DNA from: an uncultured Pelagibacteraceae bacterium
GTDB taxonomy: Bacteria; Pseudomonadota; Alphaproteobacteria; Pelagibacterales; Pelagibacteraceae
Length of the DNA: 48,322 nt
Direction: 5' to 3'
NCBI GenBank assembly: GCA_902541515.1
Contig: CACBRD010000005.1
Coordinates: forward strand, 1 to 48,322
Shown here in pieces: positions 38,211 through 47,324 of this stretch. The notes beneath the pieces were generated by a model. That model did not search any database and had not been told where the DNA came from. It saw nothing but the letters and a program-made list of their open reading frames with translations. Made by a program: the position numbers and the translations under genes. Within the stretch, counting starts at the first letter, position 1; each line of letters begins with the position of its first letter.

Positions 38211-40607
38211 ATGGAGTTTAAAAAAATCCAACTCAATGGATTTAAGTCATTTGCAGATAAAACTAATTTCTTAATTGAAAATGGTTTAACAGGCATTGTT
38301 GGCCCAAATGGTTGTGGAAAATCAAATATTGTTGAATCTTTAAGATGGGTAATGGGTGAAACTTCTGCAAAAAGCATGCGAGGATCAGGCATGGAAGATG
38401 TCATATTTTCAGGAACATCAAACAAACCTTCTAAAAATATTGCTGAAGTTTCGGTAACTGTTGCAAATGAAAACAACGAGGGTCCAGTGCAATTTAGAGA
38501 GTTAGACGAAATAAATGTTAGAAGAAAAATAGAAAAAGATAAAGGTTCGAAGTTTTATATCAATGATAAAGAAGTTAGAGCAAGGGATGCTCAAATGTTT
38601 TTCGCAGATTTATCAACTGGAGCTCACTCTCCATCAATGATTAGTCAGGGCAGAATTGGTGCCCTTGTTACTGCAAAACCTACTGATAGAAGAGCAATTT
38701 TAGAGGAAGCTGCAGGAATTTCTGGGTTACATGTTAGAAGACATGAAGCTGAACTAAGGTTGAGTGCTGCAGAAAATAATCTAAAGAGAGCTGATGAATT
38801 AAGAAGGCAACAGGAAAGGCAATTAGCAAATTTACAAAAACAGGCTGAAGAGGCTACAAAATACAAAAATATTTCGGATGAAATAAAAAAAATTGAAGCA
38901 GGATTATATTATCTAAAATTACTAGAGATCGATAAAGAAATTAAAATAGAAAATGAAATTAATACAGAAGCAGAAACTGAAGTCAGTGGTTTTAATAATA
39001 AAATTAACGAATTAGAGAAACTGATTAAAACTGAGGTTGATAAAATAACTCCTCTTCGAGAAAAAAATATTGAAAATTTATCAAAGATACAAAGGCTAAA
39101 CTTAGAGCTTAAAAATCTTGACGAGGAAAACAGTAGAATTCAAGACGAAATAGAAAACGTTAAAAAATCTCTACAAACAATAGATGATGATATTAGTAGG
39201 GAAAGAGGAATAGTGATTGATGCAAATTCAAATGAAAAAAGACTGAAAGAAGAAAAAAGTGAGCTTATTGAAATCGACTCAAAATATTATCAAACTGAGA
39301 AACAATCAAATGAGGATTTGGTAAATAGCAAAAATAAATTAAAATCAGAAATTGATAAAATTAAAAAATTAATTAATTCACAAAAAAATGAAGATGCAAT
39401 TAAATCACTAGATGATTGCCAATTTGTCATTGAAGAATACGCAGATAGTTATAGTAAAAACCAAAATATCAAAAGAGAGTCTGTCAAAAGAAATGAGAGA
39501 ATTGCAATAATTGATAAAGAGATTGAGAGTTGGAAAAATCTTTTATCTAATTCGGAAAAAATGGTTGCAGAATTAAGTGATAGAAAAAATAAACTTAATG
39601 CGCAACTAGATAAACTTGATAATCAACCAAAATTTCAGGCAGAAAAAAAAGGGCAAATTTCTGAAAATTTGAGAATTTCTGAAAATGAAAAAAATGAAAA
39701 TGAGCAAATTATCAATACCACAGATGAAAAAATCGACACTCTTAGAAATCAACTAAACGAGATACAAGAACAATCTATTCAGATAAGAGAACGAAAAGCA
39801 AGTTCAGGGGCAACAATTGAAGGACTTAAAAAAAGAAAAAATGATTTAGTTGATAGAATAATTTCTGAGCTAAATCTTACAGAAGAAAATATTTTAGAAA
39901 ATTCAAATTTATTTGGTGTGGAAGAACTGCCTGATGCTGTTAATCAAGAAGACTTATTAGATAAAAAAAAACAAGAGAGAGAAAAATTAGGCTCGGTCAA
40001 CCTGAAGGCTGACGAGGAGACTGTAAAATATGAAACAGAAATTAAGAAAATGGAACAAGATAGAGCAGACTTAGTTACAGCAATTGTAAAACTCAAAGAT
40101 AGTATTAATGAGTTAAATCAAAAAGGAAGGGAAAGACTAATTGAGGCCTTTGATAAGGTAAATAGAAAATTTAATGAGGTTTATACAAAATTATTTAATG
40201 GAGGAAATGCTAAGCTTGAATTGGTTGACTCTGATGACCCTTTAGAAGCTGGTTTAGAAATGTTAGTAAGTCCTCCTGGAAAAAGACTTCAATCAATAAC
40301 TTTATTGTCAGGTGGTGAGCAGGCTTTGACTGCACTATCTTTAATTTTTGCAGTTTTTTTAACTAACCCCTCGCCTATATGTGTTTTGGACGAGGTTGAT
40401 GCACCTTTAGATGATGCCAACGTAACAAGATTTTGTGGCTTGCTTGAGGAACTAATAAAAATTACAAATACTAAATTCATCATAGTCACTCACCATGCTT
40501 TAACAATGTCAAAAATGAATAGACTTTATGGCGTCACCATGCCTGAAAAAGGAATTAGTCAACTTGTGGCTGTTGATTTACAAAAAGCAGAAAGCATGGT
40601 CGCTTAA
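38211..40607 (+). CDS. smc: Chromosome segregation protein SMC, short and apparently without hinge
   Basis: Both ATPase halves are intact: N-terminal FKSFADKTNF, Walker A GPNGCGKS (31-38), Q-loop SMISQGRIG, RRAILEEAAGISGLHVRR, and C-terminal signature LLSGGEQALTAL (698-709), Walker B/D-loop CVLDEVDAPLDDANVTRF and THHALTMSKMNRLYGVTM. Bacterial SMC is usually about 1150 aa; this is 798. Between coil arms about 166-390 and 430-590 only about 40 residues (around QKNEDAIKSLDDCQFVIEEY) separate the two, with none of the hinge motifs and no CxxC zinc hook. The frame is unbroken, so this is a real short protein and not a frameshift. Located after dciA and dsbA as in other alphaproteobacteria. It may dimerise or load on DNA differently. 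Confidence 0.92.
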   Translation: MEFKKIQLNGFKSFADKTNFLIENGLTGIVGPNGCGKSNIVESLRWVMGETSAKSMRGSGMEDVIFSGTSNKPSKNIAEVSVTVANENNEGPVQFRELDEINVRRKIEKDKGSKFYINDKEVRARDAQMFFADLSTGAHSPSMISQGRIGALVTAKPTDRRAILEEAAGISGLHVRRHEAELRLSAAENNLKRADELRRQQERQLANLQKQAEEATKYKNISDEIKKIEAGLYYLKLLEIDKEIKIENEINTEAETEVSGFNNKINELEKLIKTEVDKITPLREKNIENLSKIQRLNLELKNLDEENSRIQDEIENVKKSLQTIDDDISRERGIVIDANSNEKRLKEEKSELIEIDSKYYQTEKQSNEDLVNSKNKLKSEIDKIKKLINSQKNEDAIKSLDDCQFVIEEYADSYSKNQNIKRESVKRNERIAIIDKEIESWKNLLSNSEKMVAELSDRKNKLNAQLDKLDNQPKFQAEKKGQISENLRISENEKNENEQIINTTDEKIDTLRNQLNEIQEQSIQIRERKASSGATIEGLKKRKNDLVDRIISELNLTEENILENSNLFGVEELPDAVNQEDLLDKKKQEREKLGSVNLKADEETVKYETEIKKMEQDRADLVTAIVKLKDSINELNQKGRERLIEAFDKVNRKFNEVYTKLFNGGNAKLELVDSDDPLEAGLEMLVSPPGKRLQSITLLSGGEQALTALSLIFAVFLTNPSPICVLDEVDAPLDDANVTRFCGLLEELIKITNTKFIIVTHHALTMSKMNRLYGVTMPEKGISQLVAVDLQKAESMVA

Positions 40608-40620
40608 GTAATTAATTAAA

Positions 40621-40896
40621 ATGTCCAAAGATCCATTCAAAACTCGCTTAGAGATTGCAAAGAAAAAGGTTTCAAAAAGAGATCTAGAAAATAAAAAAGA
40701 TAATCAATCTCCAATTGGCACTGCTTTTAAGCTAAGTACTGAGCTAGTTTCAGCAGTCGCTGTAGGGACAATTATTGGGTTTCTTTTGGACAAGACCTTT
40801 GGTACTAAACCCTGGTTAATTTTAATATTTTTTTTTGTAGGGGTAGTTGCAGGGATAATTAATGTAATTAGATCCGCAAAAAAAATGCAAAAATAG
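40621..40896 (+). CDS. atpI: AtpI/AtpZ-like F0F1 ATP synthase accessory protein
   Basis: 91 aa. Basic hydrophilic N terminus of about 40 residues, then two hydrophobic helices (LVSAVAVGTIIGFLLDKTFG and PWLILIFFFVGVVAGIINVI), as in AtpI/AtpZ proteins that precede the F0 genes and help c-ring assembly or Mg transport. 10 bp before atpB and 13 bp after smc. Confidence 0.88.
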   Translation: MSKDPFKTRLEIAKKKVSKRDLENKKDNQSPIGTAFKLSTELVSAVAVGTIIGFLLDKTFGTKPWLILIFFFVGVVAGIINVIRSAKKMQK

Positions 40897-40906
40897 ATAA
40901 GGATTT

Positions 40907-41641
40907 ATGGCAGCTAACCCAATGACACAATTCGAAGTTTATAGGATTGGTCCAGAAATAAAAGTAGGCGCTTTTGATATTTCTTTTACCAACGCGAGTT
41001 TATTCATGGTCATAAGTTCTCTTGCAATTTTAATAATATTCAACCTTGGTTCAAAGAAAAACTCAATACTTCCAAATAAGATCCAGCTCTTAGCTGAATT
41101 AAGCTATTCATTTGTCTCAAAAATGATCAGCGATACTGCTGGTTCAAAAGCTAAACCATATTTTTCATTTATCTTTTCATTATTTATGTTTGTTTTGTTT
41201 TGTAACATGTTCGGCATGATACCTTACACTTTTACAGTGACTAGTCATATCATTGTGACTTTCATATTAGCAGCTTTTATTTTTATTGGAGTGACAGTTA
41301 TTGGTTTTATAAAACATGGCTTTGGTTACTTAAAACTATTTGTTCCAAGTGGTGTTCCTATCGTACTTTTACCATTAATTGTGGTCATTGAAATTATTTC
41401 ATATTTAAGTAGACCTATCAGCTTATCAGTTAGATTGTTTGCAAACATGATGGCAGGACACACTATGATGAAGGTTTTCGGGGGCTTTGTTGTAAGTCTC
41501 GGAATTGTTGGTGGATGGCTTCCACTGAGTTTTTCAGTTGCTTTAACTGGTTTGGAGATACTAGTTGCTTTTCTTCAAGCTTATGTTTTTGCAATTTTAA
41601 CATGCATTTATTTAAATGATGCATTAAATTTACACCATTAA
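40907..41641 (+). CDS. atpB: ATP synthase F0 subunit a
   Basis: Membrane stator that forms the two proton half-channels. 244 aa with five or six hydrophobic helices. The essential Arg lies in SVRLFANMMAGHTMMKVF; other conserved pieces are GMIPYTFTVTSHI and EILVAFLQAYVFAILTCIYLNDA. An AAGGA sits close before the ATG. F1 genes are not in the window, in line with separate F0 and F1 operons in alphaproteobacteria. Confidence 0.97.
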   Translation: MAANPMTQFEVYRIGPEIKVGAFDISFTNASLFMVISSLAILIIFNLGSKKNSILPNKIQLLAELSYSFVSKMISDTAGSKAKPYFSFIFSLFMFVLFCNMFGMIPYTFTVTSHIIVTFILAAFIFIGVTVIGFIKHGFGYLKLFVPSGVPIVLLPLIVVIEIISYLSRPISLSVRLFANMMAGHTMMKVFGGFVVSLGIVGGWLPLSFSVALTGLEILVAFLQAYVFAILTCIYLNDALNLHH

Positions 41642-41646
41642 CTTAT

Positions 41647-41653
41647 AAGGAGG
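41647..41653 (+). promoter_or_regulatory. Strong Shine-Dalgarno before atpE
   Basis: AAGGAGG lies five bases before the atpE ATG. Most other genes in the window show no clear Shine-Dalgarno, so this perfect one stands out. It fits the need to make many c subunits per ATP synthase. Confidence 0.75.
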
Positions 41654-41658
41654 ATATA

Positions 41659-41886
41659 ATGGAATTAGAAGCAGCAAAAATGATTGGAGCAGGACTTGCG
41701 GCTATAGCTTTAGCTGGAGCTGGAGTAGGCATCGGAATAATTTTTGGAAATTATTTATCTGGTGCAATGAGAAATCCATCTGCAGCTCAAAAACAATTTC
41801 CTAATTTGCTTTTAGGATTCGCTCTTGCAGAAGCAACAGGATTATTTGGATTAGTTGTTGCATTGATTATTCTTTTTGCGTTTTAA
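41659..41886 (+). CDS. atpE: ATP synthase F0 subunit c
   Basis: 75-aa hairpin of two membrane helices forming the proton-driven rotor ring. The first helix is Gly/Ala-rich (AAIALAGAGVGIGIIFG), the polar loop is AMRNPSAAQKQ, and the ion-binding carboxylate is Glu 58 in FALAEATGLFG. I see no clear sodium-binding signature, so proton coupling is assumed. Preceded by the strongest ribosome binding site of the window; three bases before the b' gene. Confidence 0.97.
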   Translation: MELEAAKMIGAGLAAIALAGAGVGIGIIFGNYLSGAMRNPSAAQKQFPNLLLGFALAEATGLFGLVVALIILFAF

Positions 41887-41889
41887 TTA

Positions 41890-42480
41890 ATGTTTAAAAA
41901 TCTATTTTTATATTCATTAATTGCAAATTTCTTTTTTACAAAAAAGATTTTTGCAGCGGAGAGTGGAGGAATGCCTCAATTAGATCCGGAGTTTTGGATT
42001 TCACAAATTTTCTGGCTCGTACTCACTTTTGGAGTTTTGTATATTGTTTTATCGAAACTTATATTGCCCAAAATAAGTGCAAACTTAGAATTGAGAAAAT
42101 CACAAATCCAGGAAAACATTGAGGCAGCTGAAAAACAAAGAGAAAGTAGTGAAGCTAAACTTAAAGAATTTGATGGTATTATTCTTAAAAGCAAAATTGA
42201 AGCAAAGAACATTTTCAAAGATGCTAGAGAAAAAGTAATCAAAAATATTAATTCTAAAAAAGAGATTTTAGACAAACAAATTGATGATGAAATTAAAAAA
42301 GCTGAAGTAGAAATAGATACTTTAAGACAAAGTGCTTCAGAAAAAATTAGTAAAATTGCAGTTGTAACATCTACTGAAATTTTAAAAAAATTAATTGGAG
42401 CAGAAGTTAATAATAGCAGTATCTCTGCGATTGTTGATGATCTAGTAAAAAAAAACGGAGATAAATATTATGGTCATTGA
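41890..42480 (+). CDS. atpG: ATP synthase F0 subunit b'
   Basis: 196 aa. An N-terminal extension (LFLYSLIANFFFTKKIFAAESGG) that looks like a cleavable signal, then QLDPEFWISQIFWLVLTFGVLYIVLSKLILPKI (the membrane anchor), and a long Lys/Glu-rich stalk helix. One of two b-type genes, the b' and b pair of alphaproteobacteria and phototrophs, which form a heterodimeric stator. Overlaps the b gene by 11 bp. Confidence 0.9.
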   Translation: MFKNLFLYSLIANFFFTKKIFAAESGGMPQLDPEFWISQIFWLVLTFGVLYIVLSKLILPKISANLELRKSQIQENIEAAEKQRESSEAKLKEFDGIILKSKIEAKNIFKDAREKVIKNINSKKEILDKQIDDEIKKAEVEIDTLRQSASEKISKIAVVTSTEILKKLIGAEVNNSSISAIVDDLVKKNGDKYYGH

Positions 42481-42967
42481 TTCAACTTTTTGGGTCGCAG
42501 TTTCTTTTGTAATATTTTTTGGGGGTCTGATATATTTAAAAGTACCTCAAAAAATTAATACTATTCTTAATAAATTAATCTCAGACATAAAAAATGAGAT
42601 TGATGAAAGTGAAAAACTGAGAAGTGAAGCAAAGATATTATTAGATAATGCTCAGAAAAAATTAGACACAGCGCAATCTGAAAGTAAGGAAATACTTGAT
42701 CAGGCAAAGAAAGATGCTGATAAATTAATCATTGAGCTTAATGACAAATTTCATAAATCTTCAGAAATTAAGAAAAATTTGGCTAAAAATAAAATTAATC
42801 AAATGAGAGAAGTAGCGATTAAAGAGATTAAAGATGCATCTGTTAAAATAGCTATAGACTCTGTAAAAAAAATAATAACAACCTCAGTTGATAAATCTAA
42901 ACTTGATACGCTGTTTCAGAAAAATTTAGAAGAAACTAAAGAAGAGTTAAAAAAAATTAACTCATAA
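42470..42967 (+). CDS. atpF: ATP synthase F0 subunit b
   Basis: 165 aa. Short N terminus, membrane helix (FWVAVSFVIFFGGLIYLKV), then a charged stalk helix (IKNEIDESEKLRSEAKILLDNAQKKL...). Second b-type stator subunit, paired with b' just before it. Last F0 gene; the crt genes start 40 bp later. Confidence 0.92.
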   Translation: MVIDSTFWVAVSFVIFFGGLIYLKVPQKINTILNKLISDIKNEIDESEKLRSEAKILLDNAQKKLDTAQSESKEILDQAKKDADKLIIELNDKFHKSSEIKKNLAKNKINQMREVAIKEIKDASVKIAIDSVKKIITTSVDKSKLDTLFQKNLEETKEELKKINS

Positions 42968-42993
42968 TACTTTTTACAATTTATCCAAAAAAA

Positions 42994-43000
42994 TATAAAT
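42994..43000 (+). promoter_or_regulatory. Candidate -10 for the crt/retinal operon
   Basis: TATAAAT lies eight bases before the crtI ATG, with TTTACA (42973-42978) 15 bp upstream of it as a possible -35. Spacing is short. If used, the mRNA would start at or next to the ATG. Read-through from the atp genes is an alternative since no terminator is seen. Confidence 0.35.
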
Positions 43001-43007
43001 TATCATT

Positions 43008-44468
43008 ATGAATTCTGTAGTTATAGGATCTGGTTTTGGGGGTATAGCAGCCGCTCTTCGCCTAAAAGCTAAGGGTCACAATGTTACATTAATTGAAAAA
43101 CACAAAGACCTAGGGGGTAGAGCAAGAGTTTTTAAAAGGAATGGTTTCATTTACGATGGTGGTCCAACAGTAATTACAGCTCCATATTTAATTAATGAAT
43201 TATTTGAATTATTTCAAAAAAATCCAAATGATTATATTAAATTAACACCTCTTAAAGTTTGGTATCAATTTATTTTTGAGGATAAATCAAAGTTCAATTA
43301 CTCTGGTGACGAAAATGAAATGAAGAGACAAATTGAGCTTATTAATAAAGAGGATGCTCAAGGATATGAAAAACTTGTTAATTTCACCAAAAAAATTTTT
43401 GATAAAGGTTTTACAGAACTAGCTGATGTACCCTTTGACAAGCCTTCAGTGATGATGAAACAATTACCCGCATTACTCAAACTCAAAAGCTATAAGTCAG
43501 TATATTCACTAGTATCATCTTATATTAAAAATGAAAAATTAAGAAGAATGTTGAGCATGCATCCTCTTTTAGTTGGTGGAAATCCATTTACCACAACTTC
43601 AATATATGGATTGATTTTGTACTTAGAAAAAAAATGGGGGATTCACTATTCTATGGGTGGAACAGGAAATATCATAAGTGGTTTTGAAAAGTTAATGAAT
43701 GAAGAAGGTATCGAGGTAATAAAAGGTTCTGAGGTGACTAAAATAATTTCAAACCAAAATGAGATTACTGGAGTTCAATTGGACAACTCAAAAAAAATTG
43801 ACGCCAATAAAGTTATTTGTAATGCAGATCCACCGGGTGTTTATGAAAAAATGTTAAACGGCCAGAGTAGTAATTCTTTTATGTTTAAATGGAAAAAAAA
43901 TAGAATGGAATATTCAATGGGTTTATTTGTTTATTATTTCGGAACCAAGAAAATTTACCATAACGTTGAACATCACACCATTAAATTTGGCAATAAATAT
44001 AAAGAGCACCTTGATGACATTTTTAATCATAAAAAATTAAACAACGATATAAGTTATTATCTACATAGACCCACTGCCACTGATAAATCCATGGCACCGG
44101 ATGGACATGATTGTTTCTATGTTCTAGTTCCTGTTCCCAATAACCAATCAAAAATTGATTGGTCGTTAGAAGGTGAAAAAATGAAAAATTTAGTAGTAGA
44201 GAAAATGGAGAAAGACTTAATGCCAAACTTAAAAGAAAATATTGTTGAAGATTTTTATTTAACACCAGACTACTTTGAAAAAGATCTCAATACAAAATAT
44301 GGTTCTGGTTTTTCTATACAACCAAAATTCTCGCAGTCTGCTTACTTTAGATTTCATAACAAATCTGAAATTTATAACAATTTATATTTTGTTGGTGCGG
44401 GAACTCATCCGGGGGCAGGTGTACCTGGAGTACTTTCCTCAGCAAAGGTTTTAGATAAAATTTTATAA
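43008..44468 (+). CDS. crtI: Phytoene desaturase
   Basis: Turns phytoene into lycopene. 486 aa. N-terminal FAD fold VIGSGFGGIAAALRLKAKGHNVTLIEKHKDLGGRA, FIYDGGPTVITAP, and the C-terminal bacterial CrtI signature NLYFVGAGTHPGAGVPGVLSSAKV. Length is usual. First gene of the retinal branch; its stop overlaps the crtB start (TAATG). Confidence 0.96.
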   Translation: MNSVVIGSGFGGIAAALRLKAKGHNVTLIEKHKDLGGRARVFKRNGFIYDGGPTVITAPYLINELFELFQKNPNDYIKLTPLKVWYQFIFEDKSKFNYSGDENEMKRQIELINKEDAQGYEKLVNFTKKIFDKGFTELADVPFDKPSVMMKQLPALLKLKSYKSVYSLVSSYIKNEKLRRMLSMHPLLVGGNPFTTTSIYGLILYLEKKWGIHYSMGGTGNIISGFEKLMNEEGIEVIKGSEVTKIISNQNEITGVQLDNSKKIDANKVICNADPPGVYEKMLNGQSSNSFMFKWKKNRMEYSMGLFVYYFGTKKIYHNVEHHTIKFGNKYKEHLDDIFNHKKLNNDISYYLHRPTATDKSMAPDGHDCFYVLVPVPNNQSKIDWSLEGEKMKNLVVEKMEKDLMPNLKENIVEDFYLTPDYFEKDLNTKYGSGFSIQPKFSQSAYFRFHNKSEIYNNLYFVGAGTHPGAGVPGVLSSAKVLDKIL

Positions 44469-45319
44469 TGTCGTCTAAAAATTATTTATCTATTTACGCA
44501 AAATCGTTTAATTGGGCTGGTTTTTTTTTACCAAAAAAAACCTATAAAAATTGTTCTTATTTATACGATTTTTGTAGAGTTGTAGATAATATTGCAGATG
44601 ACGAAGGCGAAATAGAAATAAAAAAAATAAAATTCCAAAAATTTGTAAGTGATTTTAAACAAAAAAATTTTGAGGATCCTGTTATTCAAAATATGTGGAA
44701 TATTATTCATGAATTCAATATTTCTCTGGAAATAATTTATGATTTATTTGACGGGATAGAGTCGGACATAAAACAAAATGTAAAAATAGATACTCGAAAA
44801 GATCTTTTAATCTATTGTTATAGAGTAGCTGGAACAGTCGGACTGATGATGGCAAAAATTTTAAAAGTGAGTAAAAAACAATCCCTTAAATCTGCAATCG
44901 ATCTTGGTATAGCAATGCAACTCACTAATATATCAAGAGATGTGATTGAGGACTCAAAAAAAAATAGATCTTATATAAATGGAAATTTTGATGAAATTAA
45001 CTCAACTATTAAACTTGCAGATACATTTTATAATAATTCATTTTATTCCATAAGAGAAATTCCAATTAGCTTTAGATTTAGTATTTTAGTTGCTAGAAGA
45101 ATATACAGAAAAATTGGATATAATATTTTGAAAAAGAAAACCTTTGAAAATTATAGTAAATCTGGAAAGATTTATGTTTCAAACTTTGAAAAAGTTTTGG
45201 AGACGATTTTATCTATTTATGATCTAATTATACTTTCTTTAATAAATAAAAATGATGATCAAATTGAACACGATCATTTATTGATTAATAAAGAAATTAA
45301 TCTTGATGAAAGAATTTGA
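44468..45319 (+). CDS. crtB: Phytoene synthase
   Basis: Joins two GGPP into phytoene. 283 aa. First Asp-rich motif in YDFCRVVDNIADDE, second in QLTNISRDVIEDSKKNRSYI, both binding Mg-diphosphate; AGTVGLMMAKIL is typical. One-base overlap with crtI and 14-bp overlap with crtY. Its substrate maker crtE is not in this window. Confidence 0.95.
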   Translation: MSSKNYLSIYAKSFNWAGFFLPKKTYKNCSYLYDFCRVVDNIADDEGEIEIKKIKFQKFVSDFKQKNFEDPVIQNMWNIIHEFNISLEIIYDLFDGIESDIKQNVKIDTRKDLLIYCYRVAGTVGLMMAKILKVSKKQSLKSAIDLGIAMQLTNISRDVIEDSKKNRSYINGNFDEINSTIKLADTFYNNSFYSIREIPISFRFSILVARRIYRKIGYNILKKKTFENYSKSGKIYVSNFEKVLETILSIYDLIILSLINKNDDQIEHDHLLINKEINLDERI

Positions 45320-46373
45320 TTACATAATTATTGGAGGTGGTTGTGCTGGTTTATCTCTAGCCTATGAATTAGAGATCCATAATAAATTGGAAAATAAAAC
45401 CTTAGCAATAATCGAGCCTCGAGATGAGTACAAAAGAGATAAGACCTGGTCTTTTTGGAGAGTATCTGAGCATAATTTTGATGATTGTGTTATAAAAAAT
45501 TGGAAAAACTTTTCAGTTAATGCACCTAATAAAACTAATTTTCTTGAATGTGAAAATTATCCATATCAAAGCATCGATAGTGGTTTGTTTTATGAGAAAA
45601 TAAATAATTCATTAAAGAAAAATAAAAATATCTTTTTTTTAAAAGAACTGAAAAACATCAACACCAAAAATTCATTTATATTCAATAGTGTTCCTTCTAT
45701 CAAAAAAGACTTTAGAAATTTATGGCAACACTTTTGTGGGGTTGAAATAGAGACAGAAAATAATTATTTCGATGAAAATATTTTTAATCTTATGGATTTT
45801 GATTGTGATCAAAGGGAAAGTGTCCATTTTTTTTATACACTTCCCTTCTCAAAAAAAAAGGCATTGATTGAAAGTACTTGGCTTTCAAAAATGAATGATG
45901 ACTCTCAAAAAGATTATGATCAACAAATTAAAGAATATATCGAAAAGAAATTAAATTTAAAAAATTATAGAATTACTTATAAAGAGATAGGCGCAATTCC
46001 ACTTTTTTATCCATCATTTAGAAATGAAAAAAATAAAATTAATATTGGAACTGCTGGTGGTATGACAAGATTAAGTACAGGATATACTTTTTTGAATATA
46101 CAAGAACATAGTAAATTTATCAGAAAAAATATTGAAAATATTCATAATACTAAAAAATTTGAAATCGGTAAAAAGTATCAATTTTTGGATGAAATATTTT
46201 TACGTGTTCTTGAAAAACATCCAAAAAAAATGTCGGAAATTTTTTTTAAAATGTTTCAAAGTTCACCTAAAACAATTATCAAATTTCTTTCCAATAATAG
46301 TAATTTTCTTGAGGATTTGACTATAATTTTAAAAATGCCAAAATGGATTTTTATCAAAGCTTTATTTTATTAA
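45306..46373 (+). CDS. crtY: Lycopene beta-cyclase, CrtY type
   Basis: Makes beta-carotene from lycopene. 355 aa from the ATG at 45306 (the track used the TTG just before). Dinucleotide-binding DYIIIGGGCAGLSLAYEL, the family RDEYKRDKTWSFWR, FFYTLPFSKKKALIESTWLS and GAIPLFYPSF, GTAGGMTRLSTGYTF. Overlaps crtB by 14 bp and sits six bases before blh. Confidence 0.93.
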   Translation: MKEFDYIIIGGGCAGLSLAYELEIHNKLENKTLAIIEPRDEYKRDKTWSFWRVSEHNFDDCVIKNWKNFSVNAPNKTNFLECENYPYQSIDSGLFYEKINNSLKKNKNIFFLKELKNINTKNSFIFNSVPSIKKDFRNLWQHFCGVEIETENNYFDENIFNLMDFDCDQRESVHFFYTLPFSKKKALIESTWLSKMNDDSQKDYDQQIKEYIEKKLNLKNYRITYKEIGAIPLFYPSFRNEKNKINIGTAGGMTRLSTGYTFLNIQEHSKFIRKNIENIHNTKKFEIGKKYQFLDEIFLRVLEKHPKKMSEIFFKMFQSSPKTIIKFLSNNSNFLEDLTIILKMPKWIFIKALFY

Positions 46374-46379
46374 GCCTAA

Positions 46380-47324
46380 ATGAATATGAATATAAAAAAA
46401 ATAAATCTTAATCATTCTTTTATTTTTTTTTTATTCTGTAATATTTTTTCTTTAATACTATTTAAATTTAGTAACTTTATATTGTCACCATTATTTTGCT
46501 TATTTTTAATTTTAATTATTGGTGTATCACATGGGTCTTTGGATCATGTCAAAGGTGGTAAGCTTCTAAAGATTTTTAAAATTGAAAATATATCTCTATT
46601 TTATATTTCATATATCTTATTAGCTGTAATGGTTGTAACACTTTGGATATTTATACCATCTATCTTGTTAATAATATTTCTACTAGTTGCCTCATATCAT
46701 TTTGGTAAAGAGGATACGCAATTTTTACATGGCTATAATTCACACTTTATAGGGATATTGTATTTCCTAAAGGGATCTCTCGTTATTTTGGCACCATTAT
46801 ATTTTCATTTTGATGAAACCATAGCAATATTTAAATTATTATTAATTGATAATGAAAATTTTTACTCAAGTTTGAGTTTTATTGAGAATAATAGATTAAT
46901 AGATTTAGGGATAATCTTAAGTTCTATTTCGAGTATTATTTTGTTTGTTAAAAAATTTACATTAAGGAATTTTTCTATTTTTTTTGATTATTTTTCTATA
47001 TTAATTTTAAATTACTATCTCTCTCCTTTAATAGCATTTACTGCTTATTTTTGCTTTTTACATTCTGTAAGACATAGCATCACATTAATTTACGAGTTAG
47101 ATAACAATAATATTAAAAATGGGTTATTGATTTTTATTCGAAAGGCTATGCCACTTACTATATTAACTGCTATTATTTGTTTAGTTGGTATTTATTTGCT
47201 CAATTTTAAATATGATTTTGATAACTCAATTATTAAAGTCATTTTTATAGGTTTGGCGTCTTTAACATTTCCACATATATTACTTGAGTATCTTTTAGAT
47301 AAAAATGAAAAACAAAGAACTTAA
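46380..47324 (+). CDS. blh: Beta-carotene 15,15'-dioxygenase, Brp/Blh family
   Basis: Membrane enzyme that cleaves beta-carotene into two retinal molecules, the chromophore of proteorhodopsin. 314 aa with many hydrophobic helices. Conserved His-containing motifs: GVSHGSLDHVKGG, SYHFGKEDTQF and FLHSVRHS, and FPHILLEYL near the end. Presence implies a rhodopsin, although none is encoded here. The last 20 bp overlap the ispH start, so ispH translation is coupled to retinal synthesis. Confidence 0.94.
   Translation: MNMNIKKINLNHSFIFFLFCNIFSLILFKFSNFILSPLFCLFLILIIGVSHGSLDHVKGGKLLKIFKIENISLFYISYILLAVMVVTLWIFIPSILLIIFLLVASYHFGKEDTQFLHGYNSHFIGILYFLKGSLVILAPLYFHFDETIAIFKLLLIDNENFYSSLSFIENNRLIDLGIILSSISSIILFVKKFTLRNFSIFFDYFSILILNYYLSPLIAFTAYFCFLHSVRHSITLIYELDNNNIKNGLLIFIRKAMPLTILTAIICLVGIYLLNFKYDFDNSIIKVIFIGLASLTFPHILLEYLLDKNEKQRT

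Noticed and set aside
38211-40607. Possibility that the short SMC is a frameshifted or chimeric long SMC
   Set aside because: The frame is open from Walker A to the C-terminal helicase-like signature in one ORF, coil sequence is continuous and the flanking genes are directly adjacent.
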